The notes below the pieces were generated by a model, which made no database searches, had not been told where the DNA came from, and saw only the letters and a list, made by a program, of their open reading frames with translations. Positions 46,185-55,366 of a stretch of 64,000 bases of DNA are shown one piece after another. The stretch's first letter is position 1; each line of letters begins with the position of its first letter. The stretch comes from Amycolatopsis pretoriensis (GTDB taxonomy: Bacteria; Actinomycetota; Actinomycetes; Mycobacteriales; Pseudonocardiaceae): the NCBI RefSeq assembly GCF_900107925.1, contig NZ_FNUJ01000003.1, positions 310,001-374,000 on the forward strand, given 5' to 3'. The position numbers were made by a program, and so were the translations under genes.

Positions 46185-46529
46185 TCAGCCCGCGTCCGGC
46201 GCCGCTTCGGCCTCTTCGACGAGTTCGACCAGCTCCGCGATGTGCTGCCGGGCCCCCTCGTGACCCGGAAGCCACTCTTCGACCGCGGCCGGCAGCTTTT
46301 CCCGGATCACCTTCATGACCTCGGCCCCCTGCTCCGCGGTGTAGCTGCTCAGTGAGATGAACGCGTATCCCCCGGCGACGAACTCCCGCAGGTCCGCGGC
46401 AAGGGCTGGGTCCTCGACCTCGTCCGCGAGAAACCCCAGCACTCGCAGGAGCATGCCGCGGCTCGGATTCCAGTCGAGGAACCCCAAGTCGCGCTTGCCT
46501 CGGGGATCGACGACGAACACGGCGGACAT
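46185..46529 (-). CDS. hypothetical protein downstream of prmC
   Basis: A 114-residue soluble protein I do not recognise. N-terminal MSAVFVVDPRGKRDLGFLDW, a central helical domain and an acidic C-terminus rich in Glu/Ala (IAELVELVEEAEAAPDAG). It starts three bases after the prmC stop and so is in the same transcript. No motif or membrane segment. Confidence 0.65.
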   Translation of the reverse strand: MSAVFVVDPRGKRDLGFLDWNPSRGMLLRVLGFLADEVEDPALAADLREFVAGGYAFISLSSYTAEQGAEVMKVIREKLPAAVEEWLPGHEGARQHIAELVELVEEAEAAPDAG

Positions 46530-46532
46530 GGC

Positions 46533-47399
46533 TCAGCCCAGCCTTCGCGCCGTGACGAACCGGGCTCGCCCGGTCAGGTCCGCGTGGTCCTCGACGCCCG
46601 TCAGCACCCGACGGGCCCGGACCAGCGCCGGGACCGCCGACCCGTGCGTGTCGTCGTGCTCGATCGCCAGCCCTCCTCCGGGCCGCAGGAGCCGGGAGCC
46701 CGCCGCGATCGCGTGGCGGATCACCGCCAGCCCGCTCTCCTCCGCGAACACCGCGCGCGGTGGGTCGTGCTCCGCGACCTCCGGGGGCACCGGGGTGCCC
46801 TCCGGGACGTACGGCGGGTTGCACAGCACCAGGTCGACCAGGCCGTCCAGCTCGGCGAACATCGTCGGGTCGCCGATGTCACCGGAGTACAGGCGGATCG
46901 GGGTGTTGCCCGCGTCCGCGTGGACGTCCGCGTTGTGGCGCGCCCAGGCCAGCGCCTGCGGGTCGACGTCGACCGCGTAGACCACCGCGTCCGGCCGCGC
47001 GTTCGCCACCGCCAGCGCCAGCGCGCCCGAGCCGGTGCACAGGTCGACCACCACCGGGAACTCGCGGCCCTGCAGGAACTTGACGCCCCACTCGAGCAGC
47101 AGCTCGGTCTCCGGCCGCGGTACGAAGACCCCCGCGCCGACCGCGACCGTGATCTCCCCCAGCGCCGCCCAGCCCGTCAGGTACTGCAGCGGGATCCGCT
47201 TCGCGCGCTGCTGGACGAGCTGGCCGATGGCCTCGATGACCGGCGGGTCGACCAGCGGCACCATCGGCAGCCGCCCGCGTTCGACGCCGAGCACGTGCGC
47301 CGCGATCACCTCGGCGTCGAACCGCGGCGACTCGACACCCGCCCGTTCGAGAATCCGGGTGGCCTCGATGATGGCCAGGCGCAGCGGCTGCCGATTCAC
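46533..47399 (-). CDS. prmC: release factor glutamine methyltransferase PrmC
   Basis: A 288-residue PrmC/HemK: helical N-terminus, substrate loop LQYLTGWAALGEITVAVGAG, SAM motif VVDLCTGSGALALAVA (about 117-132) and catalytic NPPYVPEG (about 180-187). It methylates the GGQ glutamine of RF1/RF2. GTG 47399 has AAGGA at proper distance. In Mycobacterium prmC directly follows prfA; here a plus-strand cassette lies between them. Confidence 0.92.
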   Translation of the reverse strand: MNRQPLRLAIIEATRILERAGVESPRFDAEVIAAHVLGVERGRLPMVPLVDPPVIEAIGQLVQQRAKRIPLQYLTGWAALGEITVAVGAGVFVPRPETELLLEWGVKFLQGREFPVVVDLCTGSGALALAVANARPDAVVYAVDVDPQALAWARHNADVHADAGNTPIRLYSGDIGDPTMFAELDGLVDLVLCNPPYVPEGTPVPPEVAEHDPPRAVFAEESGLAVIRHAIAAGSRLLRPGGGLAIEHDDTHGSAVPALVRARRVLTGVEDHADLTGRARFVTARRLG

Positions 47400-47636
47400 T
47401 CGTCGTCCTTCACCTCGTCGAGCCTGGCACACCAGGCGGAACTCCCCCGTCAGGACACGCGCCGGTCCTACGCCGTCCAGCGTATCGAGGCCCCCTCACC
47501 GGCATGACAAACAGCCGCGAAACACCGGTCACCGCCACAATGGATCCGCGCGGGGACGCTCCCGGTGCCGCCACCGCGCGGATATCCTGGCCGGAGCGTC
47601 ACCGATCACCGAGACGCCGACCCACCGGGAGCGCCA

Positions 47637-48614
47637 GTGCCGACCGAGCCGACCACGCGCCGCCGGATCGCGTTCATCTTCCCCATCTACAACGAGGAAG
47701 CGAACATCGACCTGCTCCACCGCACGGTCGACGAGGTGACCGCGCCCCTGGCCGGGCGCTACGCCTTCAGCTTCATCTACGTCGACGACGGCAGCCGCGA
47801 CGCCTCCCTCGACCGGCTCACCGAGCTGGGCGCGCGCGACGCCCGGGTCACGGTCGTCGAGCTGTCCCGCAACTTCGGCCACCAGATGGCCGTCACCGCC
47901 GGGCTCGACCTGGTCGACGCCGACGCCGCGATCATCATGGACAGCGACCTGCAGGACCCGCCGCGGGTGGCCCTCGAGCTGCTCGAGAAGTGGGAAGAGG
48001 GCTACGAGGTCGTCTACGCGCAGCGCCGGTCGCGCCGCGATTCGCCGTTCAAGCGGTTCACCGCGAGCGCGTTCTACTGGTTCCTGCAGAAGATGGCCGC
48101 GGTCGAGATCCCGAAGAACACCGGCGACTTCCGGCTGGTCGACCGCAAGGTCGTCGACGAGCTGCGCAAGTACCGCGAGCGCGACCGGTTCCTGCGCGGG
48201 CTGGTCAGCTACGTCGGCTTCCGGCAGACGGCGGTGCTGTTCGACCGCGACCAGCGCAACGCCGGCGTCACCGGCTACCCGCTGACGAAGATGCTCCGCT
48301 TCGCCGCCGACGGCATCCTCGGGTTCTCGACCACGCCGCTGCGGATGATCACGCGGATGGGGTACCTGATTTCGCTGCTGAGCTTCCTCGGCGTGCTCTA
48401 CGTCGTCGGCGTGAAGCTGTTCGCGCCGGAGACCGCGGTGCCCGGCTGGGCGTTCATCACCATCGCGATGTTCTTCCTCGGCGGCATCCAGATCATCATG
48501 CTCGGCGTGCTCGGCAGCTACATCGGCCGCACGTATTCCCAGGTCCAGAACCGGCCGTTGTACACGGTGGCGTCGGTGCGGACCGGTGCCGGAGACCGGA
48601 GCGCCGTCCAATGA
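47637..48614 (+). CDS. GT2 polyprenyl-phosphate glycosyltransferase (GtrB-like)
   Basis: A 325-residue GT2 transferase of the DPM/GtrB type: FPIYNEEANI (15-24), VDDGSRD (49-55), DSDLQDPP (102-109), and two C-terminal membrane helices (about 235-300). Such proteins charge polyprenyl phosphate with a sugar on the inner membrane face. GTG 47637 is preferred, with GGGAG upstream. The ATGA overlap with gtrA-like gene indicates coupling. Sugar unknown. Confidence 0.87.
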   Translation: MPTEPTTRRRIAFIFPIYNEEANIDLLHRTVDEVTAPLAGRYAFSFIYVDDGSRDASLDRLTELGARDARVTVVELSRNFGHQMAVTAGLDLVDADAAIIMDSDLQDPPRVALELLEKWEEGYEVVYAQRRSRRDSPFKRFTASAFYWFLQKMAAVEIPKNTGDFRLVDRKVVDELRKYRERDRFLRGLVSYVGFRQTAVLFDRDQRNAGVTGYPLTKMLRFAADGILGFSTTPLRMITRMGYLISLLSFLGVLYVVGVKLFAPETAVPGWAFITIAMFFLGGIQIIMLGVLGSYIGRTYSQVQNRPLYTVASVRTGAGDRSAVQ

Positions 48615-49042
48615 GGTTCGTCACCGCCACGCAGGTCCGGTTCGGGATCGTCGGCATCGGCAACACCCTGGTCGACGCGCTGGGCTACGCGCTCCTGGCG
48701 ACGCTGGGCGTGCCGACGTTCGTCGCCAACTTCATTTCGACGACCGCCGGCATGCTGCTGTCGTTCACGCTGAACCGGAACTTCACCTTCCGCGCGAAGG
48801 ACGGCGACATCCGCAAGCAGGCGCTGCTGTTCTTCGGCGTGACGGCGTTCGGGCTCTGGGTGGTGCAGTTCGGCGTCATCACGCTGGTCAGCCGCCTGTT
48901 CCCGGGGATCAACCTGCTGGTTCCGAAGGGCGCGGCGATCGTCGTCGGGCTTTTTTGGAACTACCTGCTCTACCACTACGTCGTGTTCCGGCACCGGCCC
49001 GTTTCGCCCGTTCCCGGTGCGGCACCCGTCGACTCTGCGTGA
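48611..49042 (+). CDS. GtrA-family membrane protein
   Basis: A 143-residue GtrA protein with four helices: RFGIVGIGNTLVDALGYALL, FISTTAGMLLSFTLNRNFTF and GLFWNYLLYHYVVFRHRP match the family. GtrA is thought to flip polyprenyl-phosphate sugars across the membrane. Overlaps the GT2 gene by four bases, 18 bp before the large membrane protein. Confidence 0.88.
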   Translation: MRFVTATQVRFGIVGIGNTLVDALGYALLATLGVPTFVANFISTTAGMLLSFTLNRNFTFRAKDGDIRKQALLFFGVTAFGLWVVQFGVITLVSRLFPGINLLVPKGAAIVVGLFWNYLLYHYVVFRHRPVSPVPGAAPVDSA

Positions 49043-49060
49043 TCTCGTACGCTCTTCCGA

Positions 49061-50521
49061 GTGCGATTCCGTGAACTGCGCTTCGGCTTGGGCGTCTTCG
49101 TCCTTTCCCTCGGCGTCCTGCTGCTCCGGTTCCTGGTGCCGCGACCGGTCGGGATGGCCGACAACGGCGACGGCTGGCGCCTGCTGTGCGACCTCGGCGG
49201 CCGGCACCCGGAGCTCAGCTCCGAGTTCTACGTGCACTTCAGCTACGGGCCGGGTTCGGCCTGCAAGAGCGACTACATCTCCAGCCAGGCGTGGCTCGAC
49301 TGGTTCGCGAGCAAGCTCGGCAAGGTGCTCGGCTCGTCGGCGGAGCTCAACCTGCTGGTGCTCGGCGCGATCACGTGCGTGCTGGTCGCGGTGGGCGTCG
49401 CGGCGACGGTGCTCGGCCTGGACCTGAGCCGCCGCAACCGCGTGATCGCCGCGGTGCTCCTGCTGCTCGTGATGGCCGACTCGGCGTTCTTCGGCTACTT
49501 CGCGTCGGTGCTCAGCGAGGGTGCCGGGTTCGTCGGCATGCTGCTGATGGCCGGTGGCCTGCTGCTGATGAGCCGCACGGGCGCGGCGCGGTACTGGGGC
49601 GCGGCGCTGACGGTCGGGGGCGCGCTGATCGGCCTGAACGCGAAGTCGCAGACGCTGCTGCTGATCCCGCTGTTCGTGCTGGCGCTGGCGCTGGTCAAGC
49701 CGCTCGGCAAGCGCGGCTGGTCGCGGTGGCTGCTGCCGCTGGGCGTGCTGGTGGTCGTCGGCGCGGGGACGGCGGCCGTGCAGTCCCACGGCGACCCGGC
49801 CAACGCCGAGTACCGCGAAGCGAACATTTACCACGTGGTGTTCGACAGCATCGTCGACGGCAAGCACGACACGGACGCCGACCTGGCGGCCCTGGGCCTG
49901 CCCCCGAGCGCGAAGAAGTTCATCGGCACCGGCTGGTGGGCGGCGCACCCGTGGACGGACGCGGACTACAACGGCTTCCGCGACAAGATCAGCCGCCGCA
50001 ACGTGGTGCGCTACTACGCGGCCCACCCGCAGCGCACGCTGCAGATCCTCCAGCAGGGAGCGGTCGACACGCTGACGGCGCGCCCGTCCCGGCTGGGCAG
50101 CTTCGCGGAGTCGTCCGGACTGCCGCAGATGGCGCAGGAGTACCGGGTGCCGGTGTTCTCCGGGCTGTCGAAGCTCGCGGCGCCGCTGGGGCTGTTCGTG
50201 CTGGTCCCGTTCTGGCTGCTGATCGGCTGGGCGGGCGTGCGGGCGTTCCGCCGGCACCGCCGCGAGTACGGGATCGTGGTGTTCTTCCTGCTGCTCTTCG
50301 CGATCGGGCAGTTCGGGCTGTCCGCGCTGGGCGAGGGCGTCGAGGGCGTGAAGCACCAGCTGCTGACGCTGTTCCCGACGTTCCTGGCGTTCGTGTTCGG
50401 GGTCATCAGCCTGTTCCCGAAGCCGGCGAAGCCCGAGCCGGAGCCGGAAGAGGCTCCGGACGAGCAGCCGACCGAGATCTTCGAGGCGTTCCGCGAACCG
50501 GAGAAGCCCGCCGTCCGCTGA
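49061..50521 (+). CDS. large polytopic membrane protein, candidate GT-C glycosyltransferase
   Basis: A 486-residue protein with about nine to ten helices. After the first helix comes GMADNGDGWRLL (31-42), an acidic first-loop motif of the kind seen at GT-C active sites, followed by an extracytosolic part with Cys and aromatic residues. A second large loop lies between about 235 and 355. The C-terminal tail is Pro/Glu-rich. I do not recognise a named family; position after GtrB- and GtrA-like genes suggests the transferase that places the flipped sugar on a cell-envelope acceptor. GTG 49061. Confidence 0.75.
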   Translation: MRFRELRFGLGVFVLSLGVLLLRFLVPRPVGMADNGDGWRLLCDLGGRHPELSSEFYVHFSYGPGSACKSDYISSQAWLDWFASKLGKVLGSSAELNLLVLGAITCVLVAVGVAATVLGLDLSRRNRVIAAVLLLLVMADSAFFGYFASVLSEGAGFVGMLLMAGGLLLMSRTGAARYWGAALTVGGALIGLNAKSQTLLLIPLFVLALALVKPLGKRGWSRWLLPLGVLVVVGAGTAAVQSHGDPANAEYREANIYHVVFDSIVDGKHDTDADLAALGLPPSAKKFIGTGWWAAHPWTDADYNGFRDKISRRNVVRYYAAHPQRTLQILQQGAVDTLTARPSRLGSFAESSGLPQMAQEYRVPVFSGLSKLAAPLGLFVLVPFWLLIGWAGVRAFRRHRREYGIVVFFLLLFAIGQFGLSALGEGVEGVKHQLLTLFPTFLAFVFGVISLFPKPAKPEPEPEEAPDEQPTEIFEAFREPEKPAVR

Positions 50522-50538
50522 GACGGCGGGCCGGGGGC

Positions 50539-51618
50539 TCAGCCCGCCGAGGCGGCCAGCCGCTCTTCGCGGTCCGCGGTCGCCAACGCGTCCAGCACGC
50601 CGTCCAGGTCGCCGTCCAGGACCTGGTCCAGGTTGTACGCCTTGTAGTTCACCCGGTGGTCCGAAATGCGGTTCTCCGGGAAGTTGTACGTCCGGATCCG
50701 CTCCGAGCGGTCGACCGTGCGGACCTGCGACTTGCGGGCGTCCGACGCCTTCGCGGCCGCCTCTTCTTCCGCGATCGCCTGCAGGCGGGCCTGCAGCACC
50801 TGCAGGGCCCGCGCGCGGTTCTGGATCTGGGACTTCTCGTTCTGGCAGGACACCACGATGCCGGTCGGCAGGTGGGTGATCCGGACCGCCGAGTCCGTCG
50901 TGTTGACGCTCTGGCCGCCCGGGCCCGACGACCGGAACACGTCGATGCGCAGGTCGTTCGGGTCGATCTCGACCTCGACCTCCTCCGGCTCCGGGTAGAT
51001 GAGCACCCCGGACGCCGACGTGTGGATCCGGCCCTGGGACTCCGTCGCCGGCACGCGCTGGACGCGGTGCACGCCGCCCTCGAACTTCAGGCGCGACCAG
51101 ACGCCGTCGACGACCGCCGACTTCGTCTTGATCGACAGCGTGACGTCCTTGAAGCCACCCAGGTCGGAGTCGACCGAGTCGAGGACCTCGGCCTTCCAGC
51201 CGTGGCGCTCGGCGTAGCGCAGGTACATGCGCAGCAGGTCGCCGGCGAACAGGGCCGACTCCTCGCCGCCCTCGCCGGACTTGATCTCCATCACGACGTC
51301 GGAGCCGTCGTACGGGTCGCGCGGCAGCAGCAGCTCGGTGAGCTTCGACTCCAGCTCGGGGATCTTCGCGCTCAGCTCCTCGGCCTCCGCGGCGAAGTCC
51401 GCGTCCTCCGCGGCCATCTCCCGCGCGGCCGCGAGGTCGTCGCGGGCGGTGTCGAGCTCGTGGACGGCGCGGATCACCGGCGTCAGCTCGGCGTAGCGGC
51501 GGCCGAGCTTGCGGGCGCGCGCCTGGTCGGCGTGCACCGCCGGGTCCGCCAGCTGGGTCTCCAGCTCCGCGTGTTCGGCGAGCAGCCCCTTGAGCGAGCT
51601 CGAATCCACCTCTGCCAC
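50539..51618 (-). CDS. prfA: peptide chain release factor 1
   Basis: A 359-residue RF1: GGQ in [17 protein letters not shown] near 225-240, which triggers peptidyl-tRNA hydrolysis, and the codon-recognition tripeptide region [12 protein letters not shown] near 180-192. GTG 51618. It sits downstream of rpmE past a strong intrinsic terminator, so it may have its own promoter or depend on readthrough. Its stop lies inside a GGCGGGC/GCCCGCC hairpin at 50524-50549 shared with the convergent membrane gene. Confidence 0.94.
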   Translation of the reverse strand: MAEVDSSSLKGLLAEHAELETQLADPAVHADQARARKLGRRYAELTPVIRAVHELDTARDDLAAAREMAAEDADFAAEAEELSAKIPELESKLTELLLPRDPYDGSDVVMEIKSGEGGEESALFAGDLLRMYLRYAERHGWKAEVLDSVDSDLGGFKDVTLSIKTKSAVVDGVWSRLKFEGGVHRVQRVPATESQGRIHTSASGVLIYPEPEEVEVEIDPNDLRIDVFRSSGPGGQSVNTTDSAVRITHLPTGIVVSCQNEKSQIQNRARALQVLQARLQAIAEEEAAAKASDARKSQVRTVDRSERIRTYNFPENRISDHRVNYKAYNLDQVLDGDLDGVLDALATADREERLAASAG

Positions 51619-51646
51619 CTCTCAGCCCGGGGGAAAACGACAAAAA

Positions 51647-51680
51647 ACGACGCCCACTCGCGCGAGCGAGTGGGCGTCGT
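51647..51680 (-). terminator. intrinsic terminator after rpmE
   Basis: ACGACGCCCACTCGC (51647-51661) pairs perfectly with GCGAGTGGGCGTCGT (51666-51680), loop GCGA, followed on the minus strand by TTTTTTG (A-run at 51642-51647). A classic rho-independent terminator, 9 bp after the rpmE stop and 29 bp upstream of the prfA start. Confidence 0.9.
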
Positions 51681-51688
51681 CGGAAAAG

Positions 51689-51919
51689 CTACTTGGCGTC
51701 GGCGTCCTTCTTCTGACGCTTGCCGTAGCGAGCCTCGAAGCGCGCGACCCGGCCACCGGTGTCCATGATCTTCTGCTTGCCCGTGTAGAACGGGTGGCAG
51801 TTCGAGCAGATCTCGACGTGGATGCTGCCGCTGGTCTTGGTGCTGCGCGTGGTGAAGCTGTTGCCGCAGTCGCAGTTCACGTTCGTGACCACGTACTCGG
51901 GGTGAATACCGCTCTTCAT
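51689..51919 (-). CDS. rpmE: 50S ribosomal protein L31
   Basis: A 76-residue L31 of the zinc-binding (C+) type: [13 protein letters not shown] and [14 protein letters not shown] supply the cysteines; the C-terminus is basic (YGKRQKK). ATG 51919 gives the standard length. Located between rho and prfA as in Mycobacterium, with terminators on both sides. Confidence 0.95.
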   Translation of the reverse strand: MKSGIHPEYVVTNVNCDCGNSFTTRSTKTSGSIHVEICSNCHPFYTGKQKIMDTGGRVARFEARYGKRQKKDADAK

Positions 51920-52054
51920 GGTGTCCTCTCTCGTTGGCTCCGGGTCCCCAGTCGTTCCGCGGGGTGAACCGGTGCCGGACTTCAGCGGATGATTCTGCCA
52001 GACGGGCAGACGCTCAGTGGAACGCACCCCGCTGACCTGGTATTCCGAACGTGC

Positions 52055-52090
52055 CGGAGGCCTCCCCGCGGCGAAGCGGGGAGGCCTCCG
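52055..52090 (-). terminator. strong hairpin after rho
   Basis: CGGAGGCCTCCCCGC (52055-52069) pairs perfectly with GCGGGGAGGCCTCCG (52076-52090), loop GGCGAA. It begins 10 bp after the rho stop. No T-run, as often in high-GC Actinobacteria. Confidence 0.8.
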
Positions 52091-52100
52091 ATGAGCACGT

Positions 52101-54089
52101 TCAGTCGTCCTCGCCGCCGCCGAGGGCGGTCTTCGAGACCTGCATCAGGAACTCGACGTTCGTCTTCGTCTTCCGCAGGCGCGAGATCAGCAGGTCGATG
52201 GCCTGCTGCGAGTCGAGCGCGTGCAGCACCCGGCTCAGCTTCACCGTGACCGCGAGCTCGTCCGGCGAGAGCAGCAGCTCGTCCTTGCGGGTACCGGACG
52301 GGTTGACGTCGACCGCCGGGAACACGCGGCGCTCGGCGATCTTCCGGTCCAGCTTGAGCTCCGCGTTACCGGTGCCCTTGAACTCCTCGAAGATGACCGT
52401 GTCCATCGTCGAGCCGGTCTCGACCATCGCCGTGGCGAAGATGGTCAGCGAGCCGCCGTTCTCGATGTTGCGCGCCGCGCCGAGGAACCGCTTCGGCGGG
52501 TACAGCGCGGTCGAGTCGACACCACCGGACAGGATCCGGCCGGACGCCGGGGCCGCCAGGTTGTACGCGCGGCCCAGCCGCGTGATCGAGTCGAGCAGCA
52601 CGACGACGTCGTGGCCCATCTCGACCAGGCGCTTGGCCCGCTCGATCGACAGCTCCGCGACCGAGGTGTGGTCCGACGGCGGCCGGTCGAAGGTCGAGGC
52701 GATGACCTCGCCCTTCACCGAGCGCTGCATGTCGGTGACCTCTTCCGGACGCTCGTCGACCAGGACGACCATCAGGTGGCACTCGGGGTTGTTCGTGGAG
52801 ATCGCGTTCGCGATGTCCTGCATGATCGTGGTCTTGCCGGCCTTCGGCGGCGACACGATCAGGGCGCGCTGCCCCTTGCCGACCGGCATGATCAGGTCGA
52901 TCACGCGGGTCGTGAGCTTGTGCGACTCGGTCTCGAGGCGCAGCCGCTCGTTCGGGTACAGCGGGGTCAGCTTGGTGAAGTCCGGCCGCCGCTTGGCCTC
53001 GTCCGGCTCCAGGCCGTTGATCGAGTCGACGCGCACCAGCGGGTTGAACTTCTGCCGCTGCTGCTCGCCCTCGCGCGGCTGGCGCACGACGCCGGTGATG
53101 GCGTCACCGCGGCGCAGGCCGTACTTGCGGACCAGCGAAAGCGACACGTACACGTCGTTCGGGCCGGCGAGGTAGCCGGAAGTCCGCACGAACGCGTAGT
53201 TGTCGAGCACGTCCAGGATGCCCGCGACGGGCAGCAGGACGTCGTCCTCGCGGATCTCGGTGTCCGGCGAACCACCCTGCTCGCGCCCACCGCCGGAACC
53301 CCGGCGGCGACGGTCGCGGAAGCGACGGCCGCGACGGCCGCCCTCTTCGTCGTCGTCCGGCTGCTGGTTGCGGTTGTCCTGGCCGCCGCGGTTGCCGCCG
53401 TCCTGCTGCTGGTTGCGCTGGCGGTCGCCGCGGTCGCCACGGTTGCCGTCCTGGCGGTTGCCGTCCCGGCCGCCGCCCTGGCCCTGCTGGCGGTCGCGGT
53501 CGCGGTTGCCGCCGCCCTGGCCCTGCTGGCGGTCACCCTGCTGGCGGTCGCCACCGCCCTGCCGGTCACCCTGCTGGCGGTCGCCCTGCTGACGGTCGCC
53601 GTCGGGCGAGCCGGCGGCGCGGTTCGAGCCGCGACGGCGACGGCCGCGGCCGCCCTCCTCGGGCTGGCCGTCCTGGCCCTGCTGGCCGTCCTGCTTGTCC
53701 TGCTGCGGGCGCTCGGCCTGCGGCTGGGTGTCCGCGGGAGCCGCGGCCTCGGCCTTCGGCTCCGGCTTGCTCTCGACCGGGGCGACGGGCGCCTCGGCCT
53801 TGGGCTCGGCCTTCGGGGCCGACGCCTTCACCGGCTCGCCGACGCCCTCGAGGGGCAGCGTCTCGGCGGCCGGACGCTTGCGGGACTTGCCCTGGCGCTC
53901 GCGGATCGCGGCGATCAGGTCGCCCTTGCGCATGCCCGTCGTCTCGCCGACGCCGAGCTCCCCAGCAAGCGAACGCAGTTCGGCGACGGTCTTACCGGTC
54001 AGCCCGCCGACCGTCCGCTTGGGAGCGGGGGCGGTGCCGTTCGTCTCGGCCGTGCCGCTCACGTCGCTCAAAAGATCGGTGTTGCTCAC
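52101..54089 (-). CDS. rho: transcription termination factor Rho with long low-complexity insert
   Basis: A 662-residue Rho. N-terminal SAP-like part [20 protein letters not shown] (33-52); a Pro/Ala/Glu then Arg/Gln/Gly/Asp-rich insert at about 83-279 with tandem DRQQG units; primary RNA-binding domain from about 281 ([19 protein letters not shown]); ATPase with [14 protein letters not shown]alker A and [12 protein letters not shown]. Helicase that terminates transcripts. GTG 54089 has AAGGA at proper distance. Such inserts exist in mycobacterial and micrococcal Rho and help RNA binding. Confidence 0.95.
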   Translation of the reverse strand: MSNTDLLSDVSGTAETNGTAPAPKRTVGGLTGKTVAELRSLAGELGVGETTGMRKGDLIAAIRERQGKSRKRPAAETLPLEGVGEPVKASAPKAEPKAEAPVAPVESKPEPKAEAAAPADTQPQAERPQQDKQDGQQGQDGQPEEGGRGRRRRGSNRAAGSPDGDRQQGDRQQGDRQGGGDRQQGDRQQGQGGGNRDRDRQQGQGGGRDGNRQDGNRGDRGDRQRNQQQDGGNRGGQDNRNQQPDDDEEGGRRGRRFRDRRRRGSGGGREQGGSPDTEIREDDVLLPVAGILDVLDNYAFVRTSGYLAGPNDVYVSLSLVRKYGLRRGDAITGVVRQPREGEQQRQKFNPLVRVDSINGLEPDEAKRRPDFTKLTPLYPNERLRLETESHKLTTRVIDLIMPVGKGQRALIVSPPKAGKTTIMQDIANAISTNNPECHLMVVLVDERPEEVTDMQRSVKGEVIASTFDRPPSDHTSVAELSIERAKRLVEMGHDVVVLLDSITRLGRAYNLAAPASGRILSGGVDSTALYPPKRFLGAARNIENGGSLTIFATAMVETGSTMDTVIFEEFKGTGNAELKLDRKIAERRVFPAVDVNPSGTRKDELLLSPDELAVTVKLSRVLHALDSQQAIDLLISRLRKTKTNVEFLMQVSKTALGGGEDD

Positions 54090-54478
54090 ACATGTCCTTC
54101 CTGACCGATCCACGCCTCCAGGCGGATCAGCGGACTGCCGCTCGCTTCTGATCGCGAACCGGCGTATCTGTCCCCCGATACGGGAGATGAGCTCTTCGGC
54201 CGTGCGGAACACAGCTGGAGCGCCTCCACCACAGGGGTTTGCGTCCTCCATTCGGAGGACACGGAATTCGGCACCGCCGAAACCGGAAACCCGCCTGCGT
54301 TCATCCGCGTTACCCCGCTCGCCAGGCGGTGCGGATTCGGCGGATCAACGAAGGATGCGATCCCGGAGGACCGGCATCGGGTGCGGAAACGCACGGTGAT
54401 CGAACGCCCCCGAGGGTAGACCGCGGCGGTTCCGGGTGCAACAACCACCCCCCGCGTGGCGGGCGTGTGACCCGGCCT
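54090..54478. promoter_or_regulatory. 389-bp rho leader/thrB trailer with hairpins
   Basis: No gene. GTCCTCC-ATTC-GGAGGAC (54243-54260) is a perfect 7-bp hairpin about 154 bp upstream of the rho start and may lie in the rho leader. CCCGG...CCGGG at 54471-54486 spans the thrB stop. The long leader would fit rho autoregulation; inference. Confidence 0.45.
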
Positions 54479-55366
54479 TCACCGGGCCGCAACCTGCACA
54501 CCCGAAAGATCCACGGGCAGCTCGAAGACGTCGAACCCCTCAACGTCGACCCCGGGCGGCAGTATTCCCGTGGTGGTCAGCGCGAGCACCGTGGGACCCG
54601 CGCCGGACACCGCGGCGGCCACTCCCCGTGCACGCAGCGTCGCCACCAGCTCGCCGCTCGCCGGGTACGCGGGGGCGCGGTAGTGCTGGTGCAGGCGGTC
54701 TTCGGTGGCCGCGAGCAGCAGGTCCGGCTTCGCGGTCAGCGCCCGGACGGCGAGCGCGGCGCGGCCGGCGTTGTGCGCGGCGTCGGCGTGCGGGACGGTC
54801 GCCGGCAGCAGGCCGCGCGTGGTCGCGGTGGCCGAGCGGACGGCCGGGACGGCCACGACCGGCCGGATCGACGCGTGCGGCGCGAGGCGCTCGGCGTGGA
54901 ACTCGCCACCCTCGCACCAGGCGAGGACGAATCCGCCGAACAGGCTCGCCGCGGCGTTGTCGGCGTGCCCCTCGAAGCCGGCGGCGAGCTGGAGCGCGCC
55001 GGAGGCGTCCAGTTCCCGGCCCGCGAGCGCGTAGCCGGCGGCGACGCCGGACACCACCGCGGCGGCCGACGAGCCGAGGCCGCGCGCGTGCGGGATCGCG
55101 TTGTGGCAGCGCAGGTGCAGGCCCGGCGGCTCGGCACCGAGGTGCGCGCACGTCTCGCGGATCGCCCGGACGACCAGGTGGGTCTCGTCGGTGGGGACGT
55201 CCTCGACGCCGCCCGCGCCGGCGTCGACCACCTCGACCTTGAGGCCGCTGTCGATGACCTGCACCTCGACGACGTCGTAGAGGCCCAGGGCCATGCCGAA
55301 GGCGTCGAAACCCGGCCCCAGGTTCGCCGTCGACGCCGGGACGGTGACCTTGAACGCGCCGGTCAC
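54479..55366 (-). CDS. thrB: homoserine kinase
   Basis: A 295-residue GHMP kinase: [13 protein letters not shown] (12-24), [16 protein letters not shown] (about 93-108) as the phosphate loop, and [11 protein letters not shown] near 255-265. It phosphorylates homoserine for ThrC. GTG 55366 overlaps the thrC stop (GTGA). Last gene of argS-lysA-hom-thrC-thrB. Confidence 0.94.
   Translation of the reverse strand: MTGAFKVTVPASTANLGPGFDAFGMALGLYDVVEVQVIDSGLKVEVVDAGAGGVEDVPTDETHLVVRAIRETCAHLGAEPPGLHLRCHNAIPHARGLGSSAAAVVSGVAAGYALAGRELDASGALQLAAGFEGHADNAAASLFGGFVLAWCEGGEFHAERLAPHASIRPVVAVPAVRSATATTRGLLPATVPHADAAHNAGRAALAVRALTAKPDLLLAATEDRLHQHYRAPAYPASGELVATLRARGVAAAVSGAGPTVLALTTTGILPPGVDVEGFDVFELPVDLSGVQVAAR

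Noticed and set aside
44065..46824. 919-codon minus-strand open frame
   Set aside because: Antisense to the M6 metalloprotease; only an Arg/Val-rich string.
48518..51643. 1041-codon minus-strand open frame
   Set aside because: Shadow of the GT cassette and prfA; composition is His/Arg/Gln-rich without any domain.
53500..53600. Short direct repeats that could suggest a CRISPR-like array
   Set aside because: They are the DRQQG codon repeats in the Rho insert, in frame and without spacers.
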